Assembly (NCBI GenBank): GCA_002412545.1
Contig: DHVG01000026.1
Coordinates: forward strand, 100,013-164,012
DNA: 64,000 nt
DNA from: Elusimicrobia bacterium UBA5214
GTDB lineage: Bacteria; Elusimicrobiota; UBA5214
Reading direction: 5' to 3'
Shown here: one piece after another, positions 51,899 through 59,982 of the stretch
Position numbering within the stretch: the stretch's first letter is position 1
How the letters are laid out: each line of letters begins with the position of its first letter
Notes under the pieces: model-generated
Told to the model about the DNA's origin: nothing
The model's input: the letters and a program-made list of their open reading frames with translations, nothing else
The model's database searches: none
Position numbers and translations under genes: made by a program

Positions 51899-53044
51899 TC
51901 ACCACAGATTAGTCTGATAATTTTTAAGATTTTTTACTGCACCAAATGCAATTTCTGAATTTACTTCATAACCTATACCATTGCGTTTTAAATCTGCAGA
52001 GGCCAAAAGTGTGGTACCAGAGCCAACAAATGGGTCAAGGACTGTCTCACTGATATAACTAAAAGCTTTGACTAACCTAAAAGGAAGTTCATAAGGAAAT
52101 GGTGCGATATGGCTTCGCCTGTCTCCGCTCCCTTGCGGTTTCATCACCCAAACATCACTCTTTTTTATAGATAACCAGAATTCTTTATCTAATTTTGATT
52201 GTTCTTTTTGTTCTCTCGTTAGATGTCCGTACTTGTTAAATCCTTTCTTTTCAGGTTTATCAAACTCTAAGATAAACTCGTGCATATTATTTATTAGAAT
52301 TCCACCCGGATAGGGGTAAGTTCCAAAATGAGCCCTCACAGCATTTGTTTTATGCCACACTATATCTCTCTTAAAAATAAATCCTATTTTTTCGCACACT
52401 TCTATTGTTCTTCCTACTAAATTTAGTGTCCTAAAACTTCCATTTTCAAGTCTTATGGGAAGGTTCATTATATTTATAAATGCTTTTCTTCCGGGTTGCA
52501 AAACTCTATAAACTTCTTTCCATACTTCACCTATTTTCTCAAACCATTCATCAATATCGTGAATATTGCCAAGGTCACTCTCAATTGGTTCTCTTGAATA
52601 CATCTTTGTATCAAAATATGGAGGAGAAGTAATCATTAAATTGATACTCTCGTCAGCCAAATCGTCCATTTTCATTGAATTTTTAACAAGGACTTTTTGA
52701 GTTGTTCCATTTATTTCAACAACATTCACTTTGGGAATTTCTATTTTTTTCTTTTGCGGTTCATACTGGAGTGTTTGTTCATACTTCCTTAATTCTCCTA
52801 AGGCAAAACGCATCTGCCCACTTGCAGAGATATTTGCTTCAATAACTTGCCTTTGAGTAAGATTGTGAAGTGTTCCAACCGAAATGTTAAGATACTTAGC
52901 AGCTTCAATCGCTGAGAGATACGCTCTATTTTTATAATCTTTTGGTTCCGCCTTAATCACTCCTGACGGTTGCTCTTTCACATAACTGGTTGCTGCATGA
53001 AGTTTGTATATCTTCTCTTTTTTTCTTCCCATATTTAAAATCAT
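51899..53044 (-). CDS. DNA methyltransferase (class beta, N4C/N6A) with N-terminal HTH
   Basis: 381 residues. Residues about 40-90 form an excisionase-like helix-turn-helix (YLSAIEAAKYLNISVGTLHN). The methyltransferase has motif IV SPPY in INLMITSPPYFDTKMYSREP (about 140) before motif I DPFVGSGTTLLASADL (about 345), the order of class beta enzymes that methylate cytosine N4 or adenine N6. SPPY leans toward N4-cytosine. It lies 1 bp upstream of the nuclease gene; the HTH may regulate the operon. Confidence 0.9.
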   Translation of the reverse strand: MILNMGRKKEKIYKLHAATSYVKEQPSGVIKAEPKDYKNRAYLSAIEAAKYLNISVGTLHNLTQRQVIEANISASGQMRFALGELRKYEQTLQYEPQKKKIEIPKVNVVEINGTTQKVLVKNSMKMDDLADESINLMITSPPYFDTKMYSREPIESDLGNIHDIDEWFEKIGEVWKEVYRVLQPGRKAFINIMNLPIRLENGSFRTLNLVGRTIEVCEKIGFIFKRDIVWHKTNAVRAHFGTYPYPGGILINNMHEFILEFDKPEKKGFNKYGHLTREQKEQSKLDKEFWLSIKKSDVWVMKPQGSGDRRSHIAPFPYELPFRLVKAFSYISETVLDPFVGSGTTLLASADLKRNGIGYEVNSEIAFGAVKNLKNYQTNLW

Positions 53045-53139
53045 ATAGAGATAGGTTTATAACTCTATTAAAATTATAACTTTTTTTAACTCTTTATTCA
53101 AGAAAAAATGTAGTTATGTATGATAAATATGAACACCGC

Positions 53140-53221
53140 CCCCTTCAAATTCCCCAAATACCAAACTTATACCGTTTTTCTCCCATCTTTCTTTTCTTCC
53201 TTATTGCCAAATTCCCCGACC
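53140..53221. repeat. direct repeat, right copy
   Basis: Second copy of the 50409-50490 repeat, starting CCCCTTCAAATTCCCCAAAT and ending TTATTGCCAAATTCCCCGAC. It lies between the methyltransferase and the LAGLIDADG gene, closing the restriction-modification unit. Confidence 0.85.
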
Positions 53222-53244
53222 CGACCCTCACAATGAATACTTAT

Positions 53245-54168
53245 TTATTCCTCGGCTTTTTCTAACTTTTTACAGAATCTCTTATAATTTCTTTCATCAC
53301 GCATTTTTGGATTTGAATTTTGATATACGTATGAGAAAAACTTCTTCACATTTCGTTTCGTAAGAATTTTAATATAGTAATGTTCAGCTCTTAAATCTGG
53401 ATAGATTGTAAGAGGCCTCCCAGCAGGTCTTGATTTTACAATCTCAATCTGAAATAGAATATTAACAATTGTCTCCATAAATTTTCTACTTTGGTAGGAG
53501 AGTTTAATGAATATTCTTTTTCGCGCTTTCTGGAGATAACAAGTTCCGTGGGCATCAAAAAAACCTCGTATGAAGTGGGGGAGATATTCCTCCGGAATAT
53601 CTGGGAATATTCTTTTCCCACGCGGTTTAATGAACCCTAAAGCGTATCTTAGATAATTTATGACTGTCTTTCCATCACTAGTAGTATCATAAATACCTAA
53701 ATGCCACCTTATTTTGTTTCTATTTTTTGTTTTACCTACTGTATATGTGACTCTAAAAATTTGCCTTATTTTCTCTAATGGCTCCGGATGAAAGTGGGAG
53801 ATGATTAACCCGGTAGGACTGCTGGTATCTCTCAAAGTTGCGTCTCCAAAAATGAAACCAAGTGCCCAATATACTTTAGCATAACCACCGGGGAAATAAT
53901 ATTTCTTTTTCAGAAAATCATCAGTCGCGGTTTTTAGTTGTTTCCCATATCCTGGGGCAAATAGACTTTCATAAGGTACTTTTAGATTTCTTGATATTTC
54001 TCGTATTATGCATTGGGAGAAGATAACCTTTCCCAATTCAATTCGGTTAATATATACTCGTGAGCAACCAATCTTTTTAGCCAGCTGATTCTGTGATAGA
54101 CCTTTTGAATTCCGGGCATATTTTATATTCCGTCCAACTATCTTTGCCTTACTACCAGTTATTTTCAT
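53245..54168 (-). CDS. helix-turn-helix + LAGLIDADG endonuclease-like protein
   Basis: 307 residues. Residues 10-68 are a Cro/C1-type helix-turn-helix (KYARNSKGLSQNQLAKKIGC, SRVYINRIELGKVIF). Residues about 95-300 contain two LAGLIDADG helices: YWALGFIFGDATL and LPHFIRGFFDAHGTCYL, each with the acidic residue at the expected end. This is a free-standing, single-chain homing-endonuclease fold with a regulator-like head. It is not inside an intron or intein. Next to a restriction cassette, it may be part of the mobile island. Activity is untested. Confidence 0.85.
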   Translation of the reverse strand: MKITGSKAKIVGRNIKYARNSKGLSQNQLAKKIGCSRVYINRIELGKVIFSQCIIREISRNLKVPYESLFAPGYGKQLKTATDDFLKKKYYFPGGYAKVYWALGFIFGDATLRDTSSPTGLIISHFHPEPLEKIRQIFRVTYTVGKTKNRNKIRWHLGIYDTTSDGKTVINYLRYALGFIKPRGKRIFPDIPEEYLPHFIRGFFDAHGTCYLQKARKRIFIKLSYQSRKFMETIVNILFQIEIVKSRPAGRPLTIYPDLRAEHYYIKILTKRNVKKFFSYVYQNSNPKMRDERNYKRFCKKLEKAEE

Positions 54169-54174
54169 ATACGA

Positions 54175-55014
54175 TTATTTACCTATCAAGTTAGAATATG
54201 TTTGCTTGATTTTCCAAGTTAAAAGACCTATTCTACCGTTACCGATAATTTGTCGGTTAATTTTTGTGACTGGCATTACTCCGATAAGCGAATTAGTTAA
54301 GAATACTTCCTTCGCCTGTTTTAGGTCTTCCGTTTTTATCCTTTCCTTTCTAACTTCTAACTTTAATCTTTGTGCTAACTCCATAACTACCTTTCGGGTG
54401 ATTCCCGACAGACAACCGCATTCTATCGGTGGAGTATTCAGTATCCCATTTTCAGTAATAACAAAAATATTCGTTCTCGTTCCTTCACAAATTTCACCTT
54501 TGGTATTGAGCAAAATTCCTTCATTCGTACCTTTGCTTTCCGCTTCTTTACGCGCTAAAAGCATCGGTAAATAATTTAAAGATTTGATTCTGGAAAGTGG
54601 TGAATATTCATTTTGTCTTATATTCTGCACGATTACACAAGTCCAAGAAGTTTTCTTTTTTAGATAATTTTTTATATCCCGACAAAGAAAAACTAAACTC
54701 GCTCCTTTTTTCTCATCACGGATAAGCATCAAACGGAGATAGGCATCAGGCAGGTTGTTTAATTTTACCAGTTGCTGAATAATTTGTTTACTATTTTCTA
54801 AATCTTTGGGGACTTTTAAACCAAGAACTTTTGCTCCTTTTTTTAAGCGGGCAAGATGCTCTTCTAAACGAAAAACCTGTCCGTGATTAGCACGCATCGT
54901 CTCAAACAAACCTTCACCGTAAAGAACTCCTCCGGAAAAAACCGAAACTTTCGCCTCGTTTTCCGGTAAAAATTTACCATCCAGATAAATATAGTTTCTA
55001 ACCATTTTTTCCAT
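54175..55014 (-). CDS. pabC: aminodeoxychorismate lyase / class IV aminotransferase
   Basis: 279 residues. PLP fold type IV: LPENEAKVSVFSGGVLYGEG with LFETMR, the PLP lysine in RIKSLNYLPMLLARKEAESK, and EGILLNTKGEICEGTRTNIF. It converts aminodeoxychorismate to p-aminobenzoate for folate, or acts as a branched-chain aminotransferase. pabB upstream (55243) makes PabC the better call. Folate supply matters here because the Wood-Ljungdahl methyl branch runs on tetrahydrofolate. Confidence 0.88.
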   Translation of the reverse strand: MEKMVRNYIYLDGKFLPENEAKVSVFSGGVLYGEGLFETMRANHGQVFRLEEHLARLKKGAKVLGLKVPKDLENSKQIIQQLVKLNNLPDAYLRLMLIRDEKKGASLVFLCRDIKNYLKKKTSWTCVIVQNIRQNEYSPLSRIKSLNYLPMLLARKEAESKGTNEGILLNTKGEICEGTRTNIFVITENGILNTPPIECGCLSGITRKVVMELAQRLKLEVRKERIKTEDLKQAKEVFLTNSLIGVMPVTKINRQIIGNGRIGLLTWKIKQTYSNLIGK

Positions 55015-55148
55015 ACAATAATTGGTTTTGATTACAGCGATTTTTACAGCTGATTACAGCGATAAAATCTTCTCTCTGTCTACTTAATTATCACAATTTT
55101 CTAAGTGCATTACTTCGTTCAATAAATCGGAAACGCTACCTCTTCAAA

Positions 55149-55244
55149 GAGTTTCGGGGTTCCTCTCTGAACGACATCAGAGTTTTTGGCGCTTCTTGAC
55201 TCTGGTCAAAAAATCATAGAGTGAAGAGAGGGTTCCCGAAACTC
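55149..55244. repeat. crossed-arm palindromic element XP7
   Basis: Outer arms GAGTTTCGGGGTTCCTCTCT (55149-55168) and AGAGAGGGTTCCCGAAACTC (55225-55244) pair with three mismatches. CAGAGT 55178-55183 pairs with ACTCTG 55199-55204, and TTTTTG 55183-55188 with CAAAAA 55207-55212, again crossed. The arm sequence is unrelated to XP1-XP6, yet the topology is the same. It abuts the pabB stop. Confidence 0.65.
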
Positions 55245-56703
55245 ATTTTCCCCTCTCTGGGAGTGAGGAACTGACTTTTCGCTCAGCAAAACCGAGACAA
55301 GAAAATAGTGCTTTTGCTTTGTCTAAGGTCTCCTGATATTCTTTCTTCGGGTCAGAATCAGTAACAATACCTCCACCTACTTGAAAATATATTTTACCGT
55401 TAGTGAAGAGCAAAGTGCGAATCACAATATTCAAATCACTCTCTCCATTAAACCCCAAATAACCAATTGAGCCGGTATAGATACTCCTTTTCGTTGGTTC
55501 CAGTTCTTCAATTATTTCCATTGAGCGTATTTTCGGTGCACCGGTAATTGACCCGCCGGGAAAACACGCCTTTAAACAATCAAGATGGGTTTTATCTTTG
55601 CGTAAAATTCCTTCCACGGTGCCAACTAAATGGTAAACCGTCGGATGTTTTTCTAAAGTAACTAATTTCGGCACTTTTACTGTGCTATATTCACAGACAC
55701 GACCTAAATCGTTGCGTTCTAAATCAACAATCATTACTAATTCTGCACGGTCTTTCTTACTTTCTAATAATTCCGTCGCAAGTTTTCTGTCTTCGCTCGG
55801 AGTTTTACCTCTTGGTCTTGTCCCTTTAATCGGACGGGTTTGTACATACCTCCCGGAAATTCTTAAAAATCTTTCCGGTGAAGCGGAAACAATTTTTACT
55901 TCCGGGAAATTCAGATAGCAAGCAAAGGGTGCGGGATTAATCCGGCGTAAAGTTTTATAAACTTCCCAAGGGGTGAAAGTCCCGGCATCGCTTACCATAA
56001 ACCGTTGCGAAAGGTTGACCTGATAAATATCACCGGCAGCGATATACTCTTTTGCTTTCTTAATTGCTTTCAGGTAATTTTGATAAGCAAAATTGGAAAC
56101 AAATCTTGGACTCCTCTGAGTAAGAAAAAATTCTTCTGTATGATTACCCATATAATTTTGGGAGAGTGAAAAAAATTTTTTTTCAACTTTTTTTATTTCA
56201 GTTTCAGCACAATTTTTCTGTAATTTTTTATTTTTTTCTCTTAGCCCGGTAGCACAAATCCAACTTTTCTTTTCCCAATGGTCAAAAATGATTACGCGGT
56301 CATAGAAACCTAAATAGCATTCCGGTAAATTCAGGTCATCTCTTGCTTGGTCAGGCACTTTTTCTAAATATCTACCTAAATCATAACTAAAATATCCGAC
56401 TACCCCACTGGTAAAAGGAAAAGGAGGATATTCGTCGGTAGAATTCATTTGATAACGAGAAAATAATTTTTCTAAGATTTCCCAAGGATTACCTTCTAAG
56501 AATTTTCTCTTCTGTGGGGAGATAATTTCTATTTTTCTACCTTTACTTTTGAAGACGAGGAAGGGGGAAAAACCAAGGAAGGAGTAGTGTCCAAATTCGT
56601 GTTGCGTATTAGCACTATCTAAGAGAAAACTATATGGGTAGTTTTGAAAATGTTCAAATAGTTCTACAACTGTAAGTGAGAAACTTAATTCTTTAAAAAA
56701 CAT
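55243..56703 (-). CDS. pabB: aminodeoxychorismate synthase component I
   Basis: 486 residues, chorismate-binding family. The diagnostic segment is YVQTRPIKGTRPRGKTPSED: PIKGT, with the nucleophilic Lys, marks PabB rather than TrpE (PIAGT). Other motifs: AAGDIYQVNLSQRFMV, ELVMIVDLERNDLGRVCEYS, CFPGGSITGAPKIRSMEIIE and SIGYLGFNGESDLNIVIRTL. With a glutaminase (PabA, not in the window) it aminates chorismate. pabC follows downstream after XP7. Confidence 0.93.
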   Translation of the reverse strand: MFFKELSFSLTVVELFEHFQNYPYSFLLDSANTQHEFGHYSFLGFSPFLVFKSKGRKIEIISPQKRKFLEGNPWEILEKLFSRYQMNSTDEYPPFPFTSGVVGYFSYDLGRYLEKVPDQARDDLNLPECYLGFYDRVIIFDHWEKKSWICATGLREKNKKLQKNCAETEIKKVEKKFFSLSQNYMGNHTEEFFLTQRSPRFVSNFAYQNYLKAIKKAKEYIAAGDIYQVNLSQRFMVSDAGTFTPWEVYKTLRRINPAPFACYLNFPEVKIVSASPERFLRISGRYVQTRPIKGTRPRGKTPSEDRKLATELLESKKDRAELVMIVDLERNDLGRVCEYSTVKVPKLVTLEKHPTVYHLVGTVEGILRKDKTHLDCLKACFPGGSITGAPKIRSMEIIEELEPTKRSIYTGSIGYLGFNGESDLNIVIRTLLFTNGKIYFQVGGGIVTDSDPKKEYQETLDKAKALFSCLGFAERKVSSSLPERGK

Positions 56704-56711
56704 TATCGATA

Positions 56712-56882
56712 ATGATTACACAGATTGCAGAGATTGATTACACCGATTATTGAATTTTACTTATTACCGTCACAAGTCGTCATTGCGAGCAAAGCGAAAC
56801 AATCTCAAGACGAGATTCCTCGTTTCACTCGGAATGACACTTCGTTTCATCTGTGTAATCTGGCCTTTTAATCTGTGTAATC
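56712..56882. repeat. nested palindromes: GATTACACAGATT arms around a GTCATTGCGAG element
   Basis: Outer words GATTACACAGATTGCAGAG on the left pair with ATCTGTGTAATCTGG and AATCTGTGTAATC on the right. Inside, GTCATTGCGAGC...AAACAATCTC (about 56780-56812) pairs with GAGATTCC...ACTCGGAATGAC. The inner type is a dispersed repeat seen in many bacteria. The right arm encodes the last residues (LDYTD, stop) of the gene ending at 56868. Confidence 0.7.
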
Positions 56883-57977
56883 AAGTATCTCTTTACTTAA
56901 TTCGGAAGTAAGCAGAAGTGTTTTCTCAGCAATCGGTTCACTTTTTGTCCCTAAACCGCAGGATGGAGTAAAAAGAAAATTATCTAAAAGTTTTTTTCCC
57001 TCTATACCGTTTTTTACCAACTGTTCAATAGAAGAAAGAAACTTTCTCTTCAAACTATCCACACTCTCATTTAAAACTTTCTCATCAGTTGGCACAATAC
57101 CCCAGGCAAGCATACCGTCTCTTTGAATAAATTTTTTTACTGCTTCCCGATATAAAAGTAAAGAATCAAAATAGTCGTAAGCATCAAAAGAAAGTATATC
57201 AATCCCGGTTTCTAAAACAATTGACCAGTCAGTGTTAGCACAACAGTGGATACCAACTAAAACTGGTGATTGGTGATTGGTTATTGGTGATTGGTAGTCT
57301 TTGGTACCGGAGATGACTTCGTTAAGGGATTGACTAATTTCTTCACGGGAAACCGCAGTATAGGCACTACCGTATGCAGCAAGATAGGGTTCGTCCAAAA
57401 ATAAGATAACGGTTAACGGTGAACGCCTGCCCACCGTAGCTTCAGCGGAGGCGGGGATAGTGGATAGCTGGGAGATTTGCCAGAGTGCTTTCATCTGCAG
57501 ATGTTTAATTAAAACATCACGGAATGATTCATTGTAAAATAGGGAACGCCCCTTCTCATCTTTAACCGATAATCCAAAAGTTAAAGGACCGGTAATTTGT
57601 CCCTTCACCGCAATGGGTAATGGAGAGTGGGGAGTGGGGGATAATTGGGTAGAAAAAAATGCGTGAAGTCCCGCAGCAAATGCTGGAGAAATCGCAAAGT
57701 AGTCAAGATTACGATTAAGATAATTCTGATAAAAAGTCTCCAGTTCACGGTTAAATTTATTCTCCTCAAGATAAATTTTTTCTTCTTTCTCATTAATCAC
57801 TACCCCGGGTAAACCTTCGGAATATTGCACATACATATTTTCCCGAAAACTAAGTTTCGGTAATTGTGGCCAATAAGGAACTTGTGGAAAATATTGAAAG
57901 ATTCTTTGGCAAGCAAAATTCTTATCAGTATAGGGTAAACTACCAACACCAGTGGCTAAACCCCTAAACTTATTCAT
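56868..57977 (-). CDS. MetE/UroD-like TIM-barrel protein with repeat insertions
   Basis: 369 residues. GLATGVGSLPYTDKNFACQR, PIAVKGQITGPLTFGLSVKD, TVILFLDEPYLAAYGSAYTA, VLVGIHCCANTDWSIVLETG and PSCGLGTKSEPIAEKTLLLT match the C-terminal, zinc-binding type barrel of cobalamin-independent methionine synthase and UroD relatives; the HCC and the late CGLG carry plausible Zn Cys/His. It may be a methyltransferase, possibly acting on a corrinoid protein. Three stretches look repeat-derived: SPTPHSPLPIA, PASAEATVGRRSP and YQSPITNHQSPV. Frame remains open. Confidence 0.75.
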   Translation of the reverse strand: MNKFRGLATGVGSLPYTDKNFACQRIFQYFPQVPYWPQLPKLSFRENMYVQYSEGLPGVVINEKEEKIYLEENKFNRELETFYQNYLNRNLDYFAISPAFAAGLHAFFSTQLSPTPHSPLPIAVKGQITGPLTFGLSVKDEKGRSLFYNESFRDVLIKHLQMKALWQISQLSTIPASAEATVGRRSPLTVILFLDEPYLAAYGSAYTAVSREEISQSLNEVISGTKDYQSPITNHQSPVLVGIHCCANTDWSIVLETGIDILSFDAYDYFDSLLLYREAVKKFIQRDGMLAWGIVPTDEKVLNESVDSLKRKFLSSIEQLVKNGIEGKKLLDNFLFTPSCGLGTKSEPIAEKTLLLTSELSKEILDYTD

Positions 57978-58145
57978 CTTTTTAAATATGATTACGCAGA
58001 TTTTATAAATCCGATTACACAGATTAACTACTAATCCATATCTAATCCCCCATCTGTGTAATCTACCGTTTAATCGGCTTGCCCCGTTTAGATAGTAATT
58101 ATCTAACGGGGTGAATAATCAGACATCCTCTCCGTATAGGATGTC
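57978..58145. repeat. intergenic GATTAC/GTAATC palindromic words
   Basis: ATGATTACGCAGATTTTAT and CCGATTACACAGATTAAC pair with CATCTGTGTAATCTACCG and TTTAATCGG; AGACATCCTCTCCGTATAGG with ATGTCC adds a second hairpin (58129-58146). No gene. Confidence 0.55.
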
Positions 58146-58277
58146 CTAATACATTACCAAAGCAATTACTGTCATTAGAAAAAAAGCAAACAACATCAAA
58201 ATCAACGGTAAATTAACAAAAATTTTTTTTAAAAAATTTTCTTCAGTTTTATCTTTTATTTCTTTAGTTTTTTCCAT
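58146..58277 (-). CDS. 43-residue single-pass membrane protein
   Basis: The minus frame from ATG 58277 reads MEKTKEIKDKTEENFLKKIF then VNLPLILMLFAFFLMTVIAL and VMY, stop at 58146. Charged head plus one transmembrane helix. It overlaps the end of the preceding gene by 22 bp in another frame, consistent with translational coupling. Function unknown; could be a chance frame, but the amphipathic-plus-TM pattern and clean stop support it. Confidence 0.5.
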   Translation of the reverse strand: MEKTKEIKDKTEENFLKKIFVNLPLILMLFAFFLMTVIALVMY

Positions 58278-58708
58278 ACTGACTCACTTTCTGCTTCCTT
58301 TTCTGCTTCACGAATAGATTTAAGTATTTCTTTTTCTTCTTCACTTGAATCTTCTTTTAAATCTTCTTTAACAACTTCTTCAGTTTTTCCTGAACTACGA
58401 AATTTCTGGAGAAAATCTTTTAAACTTTTCTGATGAAAGAAATCTTGTAATTTCTCAAATACTGGAAAATTGTATCTTGCTTTTGAAAGTTCACCTAAGA
58501 TTTCTTTTTCTTCTTTAGAAAAAGGTTTCTTTTCTACCACTTCGTTTTTCTTTTCTCCCTCAGGAATCGGCTGCCGGAAAGTGCGCACAAAGGTTTGCAA
58601 ATCTTTCATTAGTTTCGGGTTTTTTACATTAAGATAAAATTTCCCTAAATAAAAAAGTAAATACATCACCCCGACAAAAAAAATAAGTTTAATTATTGTT
58701 TTTCCCAT
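58256..58708 (-). CDS. small membrane-anchored charged protein
   Basis: 150 residues. N-terminal TM helix (IIKLIFFVGVMYLLFYLGKF), then a highly charged, helix-prone tail rich in Lys and Glu (KKPFSKEEKEILGELSKARY, EKEILKSIREAEKEAESES). No known domain. It overlaps the upstream HPS-RraA gene by 16 bp and a small TM gene downstream. Confidence 0.65.
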   Translation of the reverse strand: MGKTIIKLIFFVGVMYLLFYLGKFYLNVKNPKLMKDLQTFVRTFRQPIPEGEKKNEVVEKKPFSKEEKEILGELSKARYNFPVFEKLQDFFHQKSLKDFLQKFRSSGKTEEVVKEDLKEDSSEEEKEILKSIREAEKEAESESVWKKLKK

Positions 58709-59982
58709 TTTAATACCTCCGTGATGTATCCCAAAGTTGAACCTTCTCCGATTTCTTTACGGATACGATTTTCTTTCTCTAAAACATCCATCGCCCGGTT
58801 AGCAATCTCTATTGCTTTATTTTGGGGAACAACAATTACTCCGTCATCGTCACCGATTACCCAGTCACCGGGAAAAATTTTTATTCCGCTAATCGTGATT
58901 GGGATACCGATTTCACCTAAACCTTTCGGTTCACCTGCCTGGGGAGTAATAATTTTCGCAAACGCCGGGAAAGAAATTTTTCTTATTTCCTCAACATCAC
59001 GGATTGCACCGTTAATCACTACGCCGGCAATTTTTTTACCTTTTGCTGAATGGCTGGCAAGTTCGCCCCAAACCGCTGGACCAACACCACCCGCATCAAT
59101 CACAATCACTTCACCTTCTTTCGTCTGGTCAACCGCTTCTACTGGTTTTGCCCAGTCACCAGGATAGGTGCGCACGGTAAAGGCTTTCCCGACCATTTTT
59201 AATCCTTGGATAACCGGGACAATATCTTTAAGTGTTTCCCCACGATGTAAAGCATCAGAAATATTGGCAGTAGAAACCTGAGAAAATATTTTCCGGACTT
59301 CTTCCTCGCTGGCTACCCGTCGGTATAAATCGGTTTTAATTTTAATCTTTTCAGTAATTGCTTTTTTTATTTCTTCCGTTGCTTCCCGTGCATCTGCTGA
59401 TTTAGTTATTGCTCCACCGACGATAATAATCTCTGCCCCGGACTCCACTGCTTCTACTGCATTTTCGGAATTGATTCCACCGGCAATAGCAATCGGTAGA
59501 TTTACATTTTTGCTAATTTCTCTAACTTTCTCAAAAGATATTTTACCTTGCATCTGTTCATCAATAGAAGTATGTAACCCTAAATAATCAGCACCAAGTT
59601 TTTCCATTTCTTTTGCTCGTTGAACAAAATCTTCTACCTCTAACAAATCAACCATAATTTTTGCCCCGTAATTCCGTCCGGCTTCAATACATTCACGAAT
59701 TGTGGAATCGTCGGCTACACCTAAAACCGCAACAATTTCTGCACCGGCTTTTGCGGCAATTTCTACTTCCAGCCGGCCGACATCCATCGTTTTCATATCG
59801 GCAACAAGCGTCACATTGGGAAATTTTTTCCGTAATTCACGGATTGCTTCCAAACCGCAGCTTTTAATTAACGGTGTGCCCGCTTCTAACCAGTCCGCAC
59901 CACCAGCAACTGCTTCCTCAGCAAGTTTCAATGCTCGTGGCAAATCAATAAAATCAAGTGCAATTTGAAGTATCGGTTTCAT
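58693..59982 (-). CDS. 3-hexulose-6-phosphate synthase fused to an RraA-like domain
   Basis: 429 residues. Residues 1-210 are a hexulose-phosphate synthase of the OMP decarboxylase superfamily, with the metal/catalytic VADMKTMDVGRLEVEIAAKA, LLEVEDFVQRAKEMEKLGAD and IAIAGGINSENAVEAVESGA. Residues about 225-425 are an RraA/dimethylmenaquinone methyltransferase-like fold (STANISDALHRGETLKDIVP, GDDDGVIVVPQNKAIEIA). The fusion is known from archaea and some bacteria. It may fix formaldehyde or supply ribulose-5-phosphate in reverse. No 6-phospho-3-hexuloisomerase gene is next to it. Confidence 0.88.
   Translation of the reverse strand: MKPILQIALDFIDLPRALKLAEEAVAGGADWLEAGTPLIKSCGLEAIRELRKKFPNVTLVADMKTMDVGRLEVEIAAKAGAEIVAVLGVADDSTIRECIEAGRNYGAKIMVDLLEVEDFVQRAKEMEKLGADYLGLHTSIDEQMQGKISFEKVREISKNVNLPIAIAGGINSENAVEAVESGAEIIIVGGAITKSADAREATEEIKKAITEKIKIKTDLYRRVASEEEVRKIFSQVSTANISDALHRGETLKDIVPVIQGLKMVGKAFTVRTYPGDWAKPVEAVDQTKEGEVIVIDAGGVGPAVWGELASHSAKGKKIAGVVINGAIRDVEEIRKISFPAFAKIITPQAGEPKGLGEIGIPITISGIKIFPGDWVIGDDDGVIVVPQNKAIEIANRAMDVLEKENRIRKEIGEGSTLGYITEVLKWEKQ

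Noticed and set aside
56300..56370. PDQARDD in PabB as another palindrome-encoded insertion
   Set aside because: The peptide is suggestive, but the DNA there is not clearly palindromic, so evidence is too weak.
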